Shown: piece after piece, positions 8,495-16,034 of the stretch
How the letters are laid out: every line of letters starts with the position of its first letter
How positions within the stretch are numbered: position 1 is the stretch's first letter
Source: CAWGCE01 sp964480915
GTDB lineage: Bacteria > Planctomycetota > Planctomycetia > Pirellulales > Pirellulaceae
Direction: 5' to 3'
Length of the DNA stretch: 38,188 bases
NCBI GenBank assembly: GCA_964480915.1
Contig: CAYZRS010000052.1
Span: 1-38,188, forward strand
Position numbers and translations under genes: made by a program
The notes under the pieces: generated by a model
Told to the model about the DNA's origin: nothing
The model's database searches: none
Seen by the model: the letters and a program-made list of their open reading frames with translations, nothing else

Positions 8495-9028
8495 TTAACT
8501 CACAGCACGACGGAGGATCAGATCGACCGATGGGCGGTCGTGCGGATTCTTGCTGACGTGCTGCAGTCGCACGACGCCAGCGGGGTCTATCAAGACGTCG
8601 CCTCCTAGCTGCCGCGAATCGGAACCAGGCCGGCCAGGCATTGTGCCCTTCAGCATTTGGCGTATGTAGTGAGTGAGCGAAACGGGGTTCAAGATGGACC
8701 ACCAGCTTCCCCGTTCCATGCCATACGACTCGTAAAGCCGTTTTCCTTTGTCAATCAACAATGGCCAGGTCATCGAGGAACGAACGACATAGTTCTTCAC
8801 AAGAAACCCGTCATCGAATGTAACAACGCAGACTTCGATTCCCAGCCGCCCCAGTTCCTGTTCCCGTTGCCGCAACTGCGACAAGTGCTCACGACACGAC
8901 AGTCAGCCCAAATGGCGATGAAACACCAACAAAAGCCAACGTCCAGCAAAATCTTCCAGTCGGTAGGAGTCGCCGTGGATGTCGCTGAGATCGAACGGCG
9001 CCGCCTGTTTTCCAAGCCTGTTACTCAT
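8495..9028 (-). CDS. AhpC/TSA-2 (SelU/PRXL2-like) peroxiredoxin-like protein with in-frame UGA; candidate selenoprotein
   Basis: One frame runs from ATG 9028 to the stop at 8495, broken only by a TGA at 8903-8905, codon 42. Before it the protein reads MSNRLGKQAAPFDLSD...LLVFHRHLG; after it, LSCREHLSQLRQ and then the rest of a thioredoxin fold ending GDVLIDPAGVVRL and NPHDRPSVDLIL. Relatives have FxRHxGCxxCRE, so the UGA falls exactly on the first cysteine of the CxxC redox pair, giving U42-L-S-C45. The frame is not shifted. The RNA after UGA can form a hairpin with a CGG loop beginning 31 nt downstream. CGGGAG lies about nine bases before ATG 9028. Read through with Sec, the protein has 177 residues; a nonsense mutation or read error is the alternative. 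It would act as a thiol-dependent reductase or peroxidase. Confidence 0.7.
8857..8885 (-). promoter_or_regulatory. possible bacterial SECIS hairpin
   Basis: Starting 18 nt after the UGA, CUUGU pairs with ACAGG, then after a few mismatches GUUG pairs with CAAC around a CGG loop. The loop starts 31 nt after the UGA and has G in its second position, within the usual limits for a bSECIS element. The inner stem is only 4 bp and the pairing was done by eye. Confidence 0.4.
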
Positions 9029-9323
9029 TGCAAGAAACTCCCGAAACCAGAAAGGACAATGGACCGGCAACACATCATTTGCCTTGCTGCCTGCTGCAGG
9101 CAGCGTGCCGTCCGCAATCAAGGACCAGCAAGCCGATCGAAAACAGTCGCTTCCCACCTCCACTGAAGCATGAACCATGATACCCGTTGGTCGCTTTGGG
9201 CTGGTCGACGGCAACCGGCTAAGGCCTCGATCGGCTTCGGTTGCTCTACCGAAGTTACTTTTCAACACTTGTCCGCTCGCAAGTTCAGCCACTTTCCAGA
9301 CGTGGCTAATTGCTGCGTCGAGC

Positions 9324-9337
9324 GTGCGAACACGCTC
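9324..9337. promoter_or_regulatory. operator copy, one mismatch, inside a 7-bp inverted repeat
   Basis: GTGCGAACACGCTC matches GTGC-N6-GCAC except at one base. It sits inside a perfect inverted repeat, GAGCGTG-CGAA-CACGCTC. It lies 71 bp before the -24 element of the CBS gene. Confidence 0.4.
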
Positions 9338-9406
9338 ACTCTCCAACCCCTTCCTCTATTTTGCCGCATTGCCTTCGACTTGCCATCGAACGAACCCCGG
9401 CCCGTT

Positions 9407-9422
9407 TGGCGTGAAACATGCA
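9407..9422 (+). promoter_or_regulatory. sigma-54 promoter of the CBS gene at 9489
   Basis: TGGCGTGAAACATGCA has TGGC at -24 and TGCA at -12 with the correct GG-to-GC spacing. The start would be near 9433, a 56-nt leader that includes the GAGGAG site. Confidence 0.5.
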
Positions 9423-9488
9423 GTTTCAAGAGTTCTCTAGGGCGAGCACGCCCAAGTTAGTACGAACTGCAATTCGAGGAGCCATCGA

Positions 9489-9941
9489 ATGAACAAAGGC
9501 ATTTACGAAATGAAAACTCGCGATTCCATGACTCGACAAACGGATACGATCCAGGCGACCGAGTCGGTTCAGGACGCAATTGAAACCATGGTCAGCTTGG
9601 ACCTGTCAGCACTTCCCGTCATGAATGAACGGCAAGAGTGCATCGGCGTCTTAACAAAGACCGATATTCTCAGGCATACAGCCGCCCTAGAACGACTTGA
9701 AGAAAGCAGGGCGCCTCGTGACCTGGCAGCGTTGTTTTTCGGTATTGAACTTGGCGAACTGACACAGACGAAAGTCAAAAGCATTATGACGGACCGAGTC
9801 ATCAGTGTTCGCCAGGATGAACCGCTCACCGCCGTGGCACAATTGATGTTAAGACATGAAATCCACCACGTGCCAGTCTGCGATGATCAACGGCATGTCG
9901 TGGGGATGATTTCCTCCATGGATTTAGTCAAAGCGATCTAG
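9489..9941 (+). CDS. two-CBS-domain protein
   Basis: A 150-residue protein with CBS domains at about residues 9-65 (TRDSMTRQTDTIQATE, LSALPVMNERQECIGVLTKTDIL) and 95-150 (VKSIMTDRVISVRQDE, IHHVPVCDDQRHVVGMISSMDLV). As with the gene at 779, the whole protein is a Bateman pair that should bind an adenine nucleotide. The start at 9489 is chosen over an internal ATG at 9510 because GAGGAG lies a few bases upstream. It is preceded by a sigma-54-like promoter and an operator-like repeat. It is convergent with the double-receiver gene at 10061. Partner and ligand are unknown. Confidence 0.9.
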   Translation: MNKGIYEMKTRDSMTRQTDTIQATESVQDAIETMVSLDLSALPVMNERQECIGVLTKTDILRHTAALERLEESRAPRDLAALFFGIELGELTQTKVKSIMTDRVISVRQDEPLTAVAQLMLRHEIHHVPVCDDQRHVVGMISSMDLVKAI

Positions 9942-10002
9942 TGCCGGCGAGCCTCGACATTGCCTTTCGACTGCGAATCCTCTCCACAACGCCCCACCGT
10001 GC

Positions 10003-10022
10003 TCTGGCGGTCAGCTGCCAGA
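10003..10022. terminator. weak hairpin between convergent genes
   Basis: TCTGGC and GCCAGA form a 6-bp stem with an 8-base loop, between the stops of the CBS gene (9941) and the receiver gene (10061). There is no U-tract, so termination is only suggested by position. Confidence 0.25.
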
Positions 10023-10060
10023 ACAAATGTGCGGGATGGAGCGCAAGACTTTTGTAAAGA

Positions 10061-10795
10061 CTAGCGTTTGGCAATCAACGATTTGAGCTTGGCCAAGAGC
10101 GATTCGATATCAAGCGGCTTTAAATAGAGGCAATGAGCCCCCTGGGCGACCATTTCTTGGGCCACTTCCTGCTGCTTATGATCGCCGGAAATGAGGACCG
10201 TATTTGGCATGGGAGCCATGCGGATGAGTTTTTCGAATACGGCCGTACAACGCGATTCACCTAGGTGCATGTCTAGCAAGACGATGTCGAGTTCAAGATC
10301 GGATAGGATTTCAATCGCCGCGGCGGTGTCGCCCGCACAAGCGACACGCATCCCTTGTTCTCGCAAGATACTCCACAGGCTGGCAACAAAGTCTTGATCG
10401 TCATCGACGACAAGAACGATCGGCTGGTTGGCGGCTTGTTCGATCAGCGGCAGCAACTGATCGAAATCGACCGGTTTGCGCAGGACATGCCAGGTGCCAG
10501 CATCTTTGGCACGCTGAACGCCGTCGCTACCGGCGTAGGCAGTAATCATGATGGCTACAAGGCTTGGTTGAACTTGCTTGATCTCGTTGTACAACGCCGC
10601 GCCGTCGATGTCGGGCATTTTGAAGTCGAGCAGAGCAACGTCATATCGAGCGCGATTCACCAGCTTCACCGCCGATGCGCCATCGTGAGCCACGTCGGCT
10701 CGGTATCCGAATTCCTGCAAGATGTCTCGTACGTTGCGGCAAATATCAACGTCGTCGTCAACTACGAGAATGCTGCGTTGTTTATCGTTCATCAT
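10061..10795 (-). CDS. double-receiver response regulator without output domain
   Basis: A 244-residue protein made of two CheY-like receiver domains. The first has the acidic VVDDDVD pocket, phosphoacceptor D57 (LLDFKMPD) and K107 (LRKPVD). The second has VVDDDQD, D175 (LLDMHLGE) and K226 (YLKPLD). Both look competent for phosphorylation. With no DNA-binding or enzymatic domain, it probably acts as a phosphorelay intermediate, a phosphate sink, or through protein contacts. Two adjacent ATGs (10795, 10792) follow AAGG; the second has better spacing. It lies 111 bp downstream of the PAS histidine kinase on the same strand, which is its probable partner. It could pass phosphate to the NtrC-type regulator, but nothing in the sequence proves this. 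Confidence 0.85.
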   Translation of the reverse strand: MMNDKQRSILVVDDDVDICRNVRDILQEFGYRADVAHDGASAVKLVNRARYDVALLDFKMPDIDGAALYNEIKQVQPSLVAIMITAYAGSDGVQRAKDAGTWHVLRKPVDFDQLLPLIEQAANQPIVLVVDDDQDFVASLWSILREQGMRVACAGDTAAAIEILSDLELDIVLLDMHLGESRCTAVFEKLIRMAPMPNTVLISGDHKQQEVAQEMVAQGAHCLYLKPLDIESLLAKLKSLIAKR

Positions 10796-10906
10796 CCGCC
10801 TTCGGGCAGTTTAGAAAACTCTTACGAGCGCAACGTGCCTCTACGGCCTGATGATTTTTAGCATGCGGACGGTGGCTTTGGAAACCGACCCGCGCAATCG
10901 ATCAGG

Positions 10907-12424
10907 TCACGACGCCGTCAGGGCGACTTGAAAAGAGCTGCCAACCCCCAATTCGCTTTCCATCTGCAGCGAACCACGGTTCTTTTCCAAAATCGCCAGA
11001 CTGATGGCCAATCCCAGCCCCATGCCGCGCGCTTTGGTCGAATAGAGCGGTTCGGTGATGCGCGACAGTTCTTCCGGAACAATTCCCACACCGGTATCGA
11101 CGATATCAATCAGAACAAGACCATTTTTTGAGTCGGCAGAAATGTTGATGGTGACCTTGCCCCCTTCCGGCATGGCGTCCCGCGCATTCCGAATCAGATT
11201 CTTGAAAACCATTGGAATTTGATGTTCGTCAACCATTACTTCCGGCAAGGAATCGGCCCCACAGATTTCTGCATCGATGTTTTCAGGCAGCGATACGGAC
11301 CGCAATGACTCTTCTAAGATTTCAATGATCGAATGCGGCTTCAGAACGGGATTCGGCAGACGGGCCACGTCCGACAGCGCTGTCACGACATTGTCGATGA
11401 TCGCCACCTGACGATCAATCCGCTCCAAATGTTCTTGCATCTTCTCGGCCGAAGGCTCTTTCGCTTTGAGCAAGTAAAAGGCCGATGTCTTGACAGCATT
11501 CAACGGGTTTCTAATTTCGTGAGCAATCCCGCCTGAGACCTGACCGAGAGTCGCCAACTTTTCCTTTTTGACCAATTCCGCCTGCGTCGCTCGCAATTCG
11601 GCAGTCCGGTTACGAACGCGTTGCTCCAAATCTTGATTGAGTAGCTCGAGTCGCTGTTCGGCTTCCTTCAGATCAGAGATATCCCGAACGATCCCCGTAA
11701 ACGTCCGCTGCTGCCCGATTTCTACTTCACTGACGGCCAAGTGCATGGGAAACGTTGAGCCATCCTTGCGCTGTCCCACGACTTCGCGACCGACACCAAT
11801 GATTTTTTTATGCCCGGTCGCAACATAATTTGCGAGATAGCCATCATGCTCCTCAAAGAACGGAGAAGGCATGAGCATCTTGACATTTTTCCCAATCACT
11901 TCTGACGCGGCATAGCCAAACATGGCTTCCGTCGCCGGATTCACTTCCAGGACCCGACCCCGTTCGCTGATGGAGATGATCGCGTCCACCGCATTATCGA
12001 GAATGCCCTGCAATTGCGCTTCCCGTTCTTTAAGCTTCGAGATGTCACGAACAATCCCTGTGAAGAGCTGTTCACCCCCAACCTGCGCCTCGCTAACTGC
12101 CAAGTGCATTGGGAATGTACTGCCGTCTTTACGCCGTCCCACGACCTCGCGACCGCTGCCGATGATCTTTCTCTCGCCACTCGCAAGATAATTGGCAAGG
12201 TAGCCGTCATGCTCCTCGTGATAAGGGGGCGGCATCAGCAGTTTTATGTTCTGACCGATGACTTCGTCAGGTGAATATCCAAACAACGCCTCAGTGGCCG
12301 GGTTCGCACTCTTCACCGTTCCATTTCGATCGATGGTTAAGATCGCATCGACGGCATTCGCGACGAGTGCTGCCAACTGATTCTCGACATCACTGCCCGG
12401 TTTCTGATCTTGAGGCATAGGCAT
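10907..12424 (-). CDS. histidine kinase with tandem FixL-like PAS domains
   Basis: A 505-residue cytoplasmic kinase with no membrane segments. Two near-identical PAS domains (about 20-130 and 140-250) are followed by a coiled coil, HisKA with H302 in GGIAHEIRNPLN, and an ATPase domain (NLIRNARDAM, DTGVGI, GMGLGLAIS). Each PAS carries EEHDGYLANY and IIG(S/V)GREVVG. In FixL the His at this place (H200) ligates heme and the Arg (R220) gates oxygen; the equivalents here are H72/R92 and H193/R213. This sequence class is also found in PAS kinases not shown to bind heme, so oxygen sensing is likely rather than proven. Two ATGs (12424, 12418) are possible and neither has a strong ribosome site. The double-receiver gene follows. 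Confidence 0.9.
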   Translation of the reverse strand: MPMPQDQKPGSDVENQLAALVANAVDAILTIDRNGTVKSANPATEALFGYSPDEVIGQNIKLLMPPPYHEEHDGYLANYLASGERKIIGSGREVVGRRKDGSTFPMHLAVSEAQVGGEQLFTGIVRDISKLKEREAQLQGILDNAVDAIISISERGRVLEVNPATEAMFGYAASEVIGKNVKMLMPSPFFEEHDGYLANYVATGHKKIIGVGREVVGQRKDGSTFPMHLAVSEVEIGQQRTFTGIVRDISDLKEAEQRLELLNQDLEQRVRNRTAELRATQAELVKKEKLATLGQVSGGIAHEIRNPLNAVKTSAFYLLKAKEPSAEKMQEHLERIDRQVAIIDNVVTALSDVARLPNPVLKPHSIIEILEESLRSVSLPENIDAEICGADSLPEVMVDEHQIPMVFKNLIRNARDAMPEGGKVTINISADSKNGLVLIDIVDTGVGIVPEELSRITEPLYSTKARGMGLGLAISLAILEKNRGSLQMESELGVGSSFQVALTAS

Positions 12425-12563
12425 CCATTGCAGACTGAAAAACGTGAGTGGGCTTCGAGCTCTTGATAATATCCTGTCGACTTAATCCGCCGCAAGGACC
12501 GGCTGCCTACCACTCTCAGGTATCAAGACTCACCTCGAGCCTGCAGTCTCATTCCGTTCCGCA

Positions 12564-13040
12564 TTACATGTAGGGAGGCGCAGTACTCGGCATGACCATC
12601 GGTTCAGGCAATAGAGCGACATGAGTTTTCTGTTCACGAACTGTCATCACCGGGCAGCGAGCATTTCGCAACACATGCTCGGCGGTGCTACCCAAAAGGG
12701 CTCGCTTCACACCGCCACGGCCGTGGGTTCCCATGATAATCAAGTTGCAAGCCTGGTCTTCCGCGCCCCAGCAAATCACCTCACCCGCTTCGCCGGCATG
12801 GGTCAGTCGAGTTATCGATACATTGTCGTGGCTCGACTTCACGTCTTCCATTAACGTCGTGATCGACGTGTCGGATGGCTCCCATTGCCCTTGGGAATCA
12901 TAGGATGCCGGCTTGCTGAAAGCGTGCAGCAGGACCAAATCGGCGCCTACCCACGAAGCAAAGTCATCAGCATACCGAAAAGCATTCAAGCTGTTTTCAG
13001 AAAAGTCGATGGGGCAGAGGATCCGTGTAATACAAGGCAT
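12564..13040 (-). CDS. universal stress protein
   Basis: A 158-residue single USP domain. The N-terminus has ILCPIDFSENSLNAFRYA and the C-terminal part the ATP-binding signature GTHGRGG-x9-GSTAEHV, so this is the ATP-binding class. A 20-residue tail rich in Pro and Met follows. ATG 13040 is preferred to the ATG at 13055 because AAAGGA, which lies between the two, is a good ribosome site for it. It is 31 bp after the preceding USP gene and 140 bp before the FixL-like kinase. The two adjacent USPs share the IDFSE-S segment and are probably old duplicates. Confidence 0.9.
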   Translation of the reverse strand: MPCITRILCPIDFSENSLNAFRYADDFASWVGADLVLLHAFSKPASYDSQGQWEPSDTSITTLMEDVKSSHDNVSITRLTHAGEAGEVICWGAEDQACNLIIMGTHGRGGVKRALLGSTAEHVLRNARCPVMTVREQKTHVALLPEPMVMPSTAPPYM

Positions 13041-13071
13041 GGTTTTTCCTTTCATCGCAAATGGAGCTTAC

Positions 13072-13518
13072 TTACGTGATCAAATCCTGATCGCAGGCGA
13101 CAGCCAATGGCGTCATCACCACTTCGCATGGAGAGTCGTTGGACATCTGCTCGGCGACGCTTCCCATCATCAACTTCGCCAATCCGGTTCGACCGTGCGT
13201 CCCCATCACCATCAGGTCAATCTCTCGCAGTGCCGCGAAGCGACGGATTTCGTCAATCGGCTGACCACGTAAGTAGTGCAACTCGAAATCAATTCCCGGA
13301 TCGCTTGGCGTCGCTTCCTCAATCAGTCGCCGATGACCGTCACGCTCTGGCGCGTATCCAATTCGACCAGGAGGAATTGTAGGGCCGGACGCATCGACAA
13401 ATACGACATACAGTTTGGCACTCGCCTCTTTCGCCATTTCTTCCGCCTTCGCCAACGCCGTCTTACTGCATTCCGAAAAGTCGATTGGGCAGAGGATTCT
13501 TCGCAATTGTGACTTCAT
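13072..13518 (-). CDS. universal stress protein
   Basis: A 148-residue USP domain beginning MKSQLRRILCPIDFSECSKTA, with the ATP-binding loop GTHGRTGLAKLMMGSVAEQM. The central segment GPTIPPGRIGYAPERDGH is longer than in its neighbours. ATG 13518 is chosen because GGAAG lies upstream; a TTG at 13542 would add eight residues. It sits in the minus-strand run of stress genes, 40 bp downstream of the membrane protein and 31 bp upstream of the next USP, so co-transcription is likely. Confidence 0.9.
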   Translation of the reverse strand: MKSQLRRILCPIDFSECSKTALAKAEEMAKEASAKLYVVFVDASGPTIPPGRIGYAPERDGHRRLIEEATPSDPGIDFELHYLRGQPIDEIRRFAALREIDLMVMGTHGRTGLAKLMMGSVAEQMSNDSPCEVVMTPLAVACDQDLIT

Positions 13519-13558
13519 ATGGCTTCCATCCAATATCAACAAGGAACAACATTGACGA

Positions 13559-13945
13559 TCAACTTACGTTCGCCGACTTTCGATACTTCGAAACGACGCG
13601 GTATTCGGTCCTTCGCATCCACGCTCCAAGGGAAAGGCCGGCTGGCAGGAACAGTAGGAGCATCAGATAGTCGGGGCCGCCCAAACGGACGAGCCCATGC
13701 GAGGTCGCCCATACCGCAGCGAATCCAATCAAGACCGCGCCGACTACCTCAAACCTCCAGATCGACAGGAACGCCAAGGCGGCAAGGAAGGTGGACCCGA
13801 CATGCCACAATTCAGACTTACTCCAAGAACCGCTCCATAAATCTCGCAGGCCACTCACCACCAAAGCGACGGCGATCGTGGTAGCTGTCAGTCGCGCCAG
13901 CCACATCATCGTGTTGGCAATTTTTGGTTCGAAGCGTGAGTACAT
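13559..13945 (-). CDS. small integral membrane protein
   Basis: A 128-residue protein with three to four hydrophobic helices (about residues 15-35, 47-63, 66-83 and 91-107), then a basic tail (RRTEYRVVSKYRKS) that probably faces the cytoplasm. No motif or family is recognised. The ATG at 13945 follows CACGAGGTC at suitable spacing. It is embedded between a CBS gene and two USP genes on the same strand with gaps of 40-50 bp, so it is very probably part of the same operon. A membrane partner for one of the soluble nucleotide-binding proteins is possible but only suggested by position. Confidence 0.65.
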   Translation of the reverse strand: MYSRFEPKIANTMMWLARLTATTIAVALVVSGLRDLWSGSWSKSELWHVGSTFLAALAFLSIWRFEVVGAVLIGFAAVWATSHGLVRLGGPDYLMLLLFLPAGLSLGAWMRRTEYRVVSKYRKSANVS

Positions 13946-13995
13946 AAAGATGACCTCGTGATCGTTTGAGCGGGCTTCTGCAGCGGTGTTCGAAT

Positions 13996-14463
13996 CTATT
14001 CTTCCACGGCGTTCACGAGGGCGGCCGCCACGTCCAACGTCGAGATGATACCAACCGGCCGTTCTTTCTGATCAATGACGACCAGCCGATGGATCCCCTC
14101 CAGACACATCAATCGTGCAGCTCCGACGATACCCTCCGTTTCGGCGACCGTTTGGACGAGTGGCGACATGTGAGAGCAAACGAGACTGTCGTTGAGGCAT
14201 TCGACCTGATAGGCCTCGTTCGGGCCCGTCCGGGTAAGTATCTGCATTTCGTGCCGACCAGCGTCGCGGCTGACGAAATCATTGGCACTCAACATCCCAA
14301 CGCATCTGCCGGTAGTGTTAACGACCGGTGCGCCGGACACCTCTGCGTCGCAGATGCGCCGCGCCGCGGTTTGCATGTCATCGGACTCGGCGACCGTGAG
14401 CACGCTGGTATTCATGATGTCTCCGACTTTTAGGCTTACAAGCCGTTCAATGGCGCTGTTCAT
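13996..14463 (-). CDS. two-CBS-domain protein
   Basis: A 155-residue protein with CBS domains at about 12-65 (VGDIMNTSVLTVAESD, VSGAPVVNTTGRCVGMLSANDFV) and 97-150 (CSHMSPLVQTVAETE, IHRLVVIDQKERPVGIISTLDVA). ATG 14463 is chosen because GAGGG lies seven bases upstream; the ATG at 14484 would add seven residues. Compared with the other two CBS proteins here, the linker between domains is longer (HEMQILTRTGPNEAYQVEC) and has a Cys. It lies 53 bp after the tandem USP gene and 50 bp before the membrane protein, within one run. The ligand is unknown but is probably an adenine nucleotide. Confidence 0.88.
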   Translation of the reverse strand: MNSAIERLVSLKVGDIMNTSVLTVAESDDMQTAARRICDAEVSGAPVVNTTGRCVGMLSANDFVSRDAGRHEMQILTRTGPNEAYQVECLNDSLVCSHMSPLVQTVAETEGIVGAARLMCLEGIHRLVVIDQKERPVGIISTLDVAAALVNAVEE

Positions 14464-14516
14464 GACGGACCCTCGTCTTCCCATAGCTTCTGTTGACGGA
14501 ATTGTGGATACGGACG

Positions 14517-15344
14517 TTATTGGCTGAGAAATAGCGGGATATTCGACTCACGGATCGCCTTCAGCGCAGTCTCACCAAAGACCCGTCGCCGCAGTAACGA
14601 CTTGGCGCTGTTGCCGACCACGATCAGGTCCGCATGCCAATCCTGCGCGAAAGGCAGTAACACGCTTTTTGCCGTTCCTTCGACAAATTCAATCTGAACT
14701 TCCCTACCGTGCGCCGCGAAGTAATCACGCATTTCGGTTAGCATCACCATCCCATCCCCATCCCGTTTCCCGATGTGAATCACTTTGAGTTCCGCGTCCG
14801 GCCACAGGTTCATCTGTTCAAACGTCCGGATCGTCTTCGCCGATTCGACCGATCCGCTGTAGGCGACCAACACTCGGTTGATTTCGCGGAATTGGGGGCC
14901 AACGGCCAAGATCGGCTGGACACCCGATTCGATCAGTCGAACCAACTCGTTGGGCGGCTCGTCGATAACGCCATGTTCAAAGAGGCCCTTCAAGCCAAAC
15001 ACCATCAAATCATGATAGCGCGAGGATTCCACTAATTTTTCGTATGGCAACCCACCGGCCCGAACGACGTTGCAGTCGACGTTGGCGTCCGCACACAACC
15101 GAGTCAAGACATCGAGCGACTGACGAATCGCCGCGTCATTCTTCTCGACCCGGTCCGAAACCATCTCATGTCGCCAAGTCGACGAGCCCACCGCAACGGG
15201 GCCGACGTCCTTGAGTCGCTCGGTGTCGGTCACTGAAATCGCCGTCACTTTCGCCGTAAACCGCTGCGCCAATTCCGTCGCGTGTCGGGCGACCGAAGCG
15301 GAGTAAAGTGGATCACAGACGCCGGCAAGAATTCGCTTCATCAT
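14517..15344 (-). CDS. tandem universal stress protein (UspE-like)
   Basis: The 275-residue protein contains two USP folds in a row. The first half (MMKRILAGVCDPLYSASVAR ... LMVFGLKGLFEHG ... PILAVGP) has lost the GxHGR loop. The second half (INRVLVAYSGSVESAKT ... DLIVVGNSAKSLLRRRVFGETAL ... IPLFLSQ) keeps VVGNSAKS-x9-GETA, a degenerate form. UspE-type tandem proteins often bind lipids or other ligands instead of ATP. ATG 15344 is supported by GGAGACC; a second ATG follows at once. It is the first gene of the minus-strand run reaching to the double-receiver protein, and a sigma-54-like element lies just upstream. Confidence 0.85.
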   Translation of the reverse strand: MMKRILAGVCDPLYSASVARHATELAQRFTAKVTAISVTDTERLKDVGPVAVGSSTWRHEMVSDRVEKNDAAIRQSLDVLTRLCADANVDCNVVRAGGLPYEKLVESSRYHDLMVFGLKGLFEHGVIDEPPNELVRLIESGVQPILAVGPQFREINRVLVAYSGSVESAKTIRTFEQMNLWPDAELKVIHIGKRDGDGMVMLTEMRDYFAAHGREVQIEFVEGTAKSVLLPFAQDWHADLIVVGNSAKSLLRRRVFGETALKAIRESNIPLFLSQ

Positions 15345-15381
15345 GTTTTGGTCTCCACATTTGTCCTGTACTGTTTTCTTT

Positions 15382-15397
15382 CGCAACTCGAGTTCCC
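15382..15397 (-). promoter_or_regulatory. sigma-54-like promoter of the minus-strand USP/CBS/kinase run
   Basis: Reading from 15397 on the minus strand, GGGAACTCGAGTTGCG has GG and GC correctly spaced, TTGC at -12 and one mismatch in the -24 box (GGAAC, as in the promoter at 713). The leader would be about 27 nt. The only perfect operator nearby is 249 bp upstream. Confidence 0.45.
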
Positions 15398-15644
15398 AAG
15401 ACGTGCCACTTCTGTCGTTTCACATCTGTCGTGGGGGTGCCGCTCCTAACCGATCGCCCGGTCGTTCACGTTGTTCCTTTCACGACTTTCCAGTCACGAC
15501 CTTCTAAACTCGCATTCTCTGAACCGACCAAACGCGAACGCCGTGCCAAATCGAATAACCGACCGTTTCGCGGCGACTGGCGGCCCGTTTCCTTGATCTT
15601 CCAGTCGACATTGCAGGGCCTGCGCGTCGGGAAAGCGCGCAAGT

Positions 15645-15658
15645 GTGCGGATCGGCAC
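15645..15658. promoter_or_regulatory. operator copy, perfect GTGC-N6-GCAC
   Basis: GTGCGGATCGGCAC in the divergent control region. With its flanks (T before, GC after) it is nearly the same 17 bases as the copy at 31837. It could serve promoters on both sides. Confidence 0.6.
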
Positions 15659-15779
15659 GCCACCCTGATGGGCAGCGAGTCTCACGTCCCATGCCCCGGC
15701 GCCACTGCGCAGAACGTTTGCTGCTCTCTGGAGACGGAACGTGTGTCACAACACCGCTTTCGCCTCGCGGCACTAATCA

Positions 15780-15795
15780 CGGCATTATTTTTGCG
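15780..15795 (+). promoter_or_regulatory. sigma-54 promoter of the hemerythrin operon
   Basis: CGGCATTATTTTTGCG has the exact GG-to-GC spacing, GGCA at -24 and TTGC at -12. It lies 122 bp downstream of the perfect operator. The leader to ATG 16035 would be long, about 230 nt. Confidence 0.5.
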
Positions 15796-15850
15796 GTTGG
15801 TTTTTTGCCGTCGCATTTTGCAGTTGGGTTTTGCTGTTCGGTTTTGCGTT
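15788..15850 (+). repeat. five imperfect 13-14-nt T-rich direct repeats
   Basis: The element TTTTGC recurs with its GC at 15793, 15807, 15820, 15833 and 15846, a spacing of 14, 13, 13 and 13 nt, with GTT(G/C/T)GG-like sequence between. The first unit overlaps the -12 box of the sigma-54 element. Its role is unknown. Confidence 0.6.
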
Positions 15851-16034
15851 TGGACATGCCATGTCAGCGCCATACCAACAAACCCAGAACACGACCGCGA
15901 CTCGAAGCAATGAGCGGAGTGGCTGCGGTCGTACGCAGAACCAACCTGGCGGTCGAGCAGAGTCCGGCTGCCCATCGTCCCACGATCGAAAACGCGAATC
16001 GACAGCACCAATGGACTTACTTTCGGAGCACGCT

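Larger units (their letters stand above)
9029..9488. other. divergent intergenic region between the peroxiredoxin-like gene and the CBS gene
   Basis: This 460-base region contains the minus-strand extension of the peroxiredoxin frame (to 9346), which looks non-coding. On the plus side it holds an operator-like inverted repeat (9324-9337) and a sigma-54 element (9407-9422). No matching -24/-12 element was found for the minus-strand gene. Confidence 0.5.
15345..16034. other. divergent control region between the tandem USP and hemerythrin genes
   Basis: In 690 bases there is no convincing gene; open frames on both strands have erratic composition and no ribosome sites. The region carries a perfect operator (15645-15658), a sigma-54-like element towards each side (15382-15397 and 15780-15795), and a 13-14-nt periodic T-rich repeat (15788-15850). 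Confidence 0.6.

Noticed and set aside
8903..8905. Treating the peroxiredoxin-like gene as two separate genes or as a frameshift
   Set aside because: Both parts are in the same frame and join into one continuous thioredoxin fold; only the UGA separates them, and it sits on a conserved Cys.
15396..15406. TGGCACG on the minus strand near 15400 as a -24 box
   Set aside because: No GC follows at the required distance; the element at 15382-15397 fits instead.
15308..15913. 201-codon plus-strand open frame in the divergent region
   Set aside because: The composition is erratic and Cys/Phe-rich, the frame overlaps the USP start, and there is no ribosome site; the region is better explained as regulatory.
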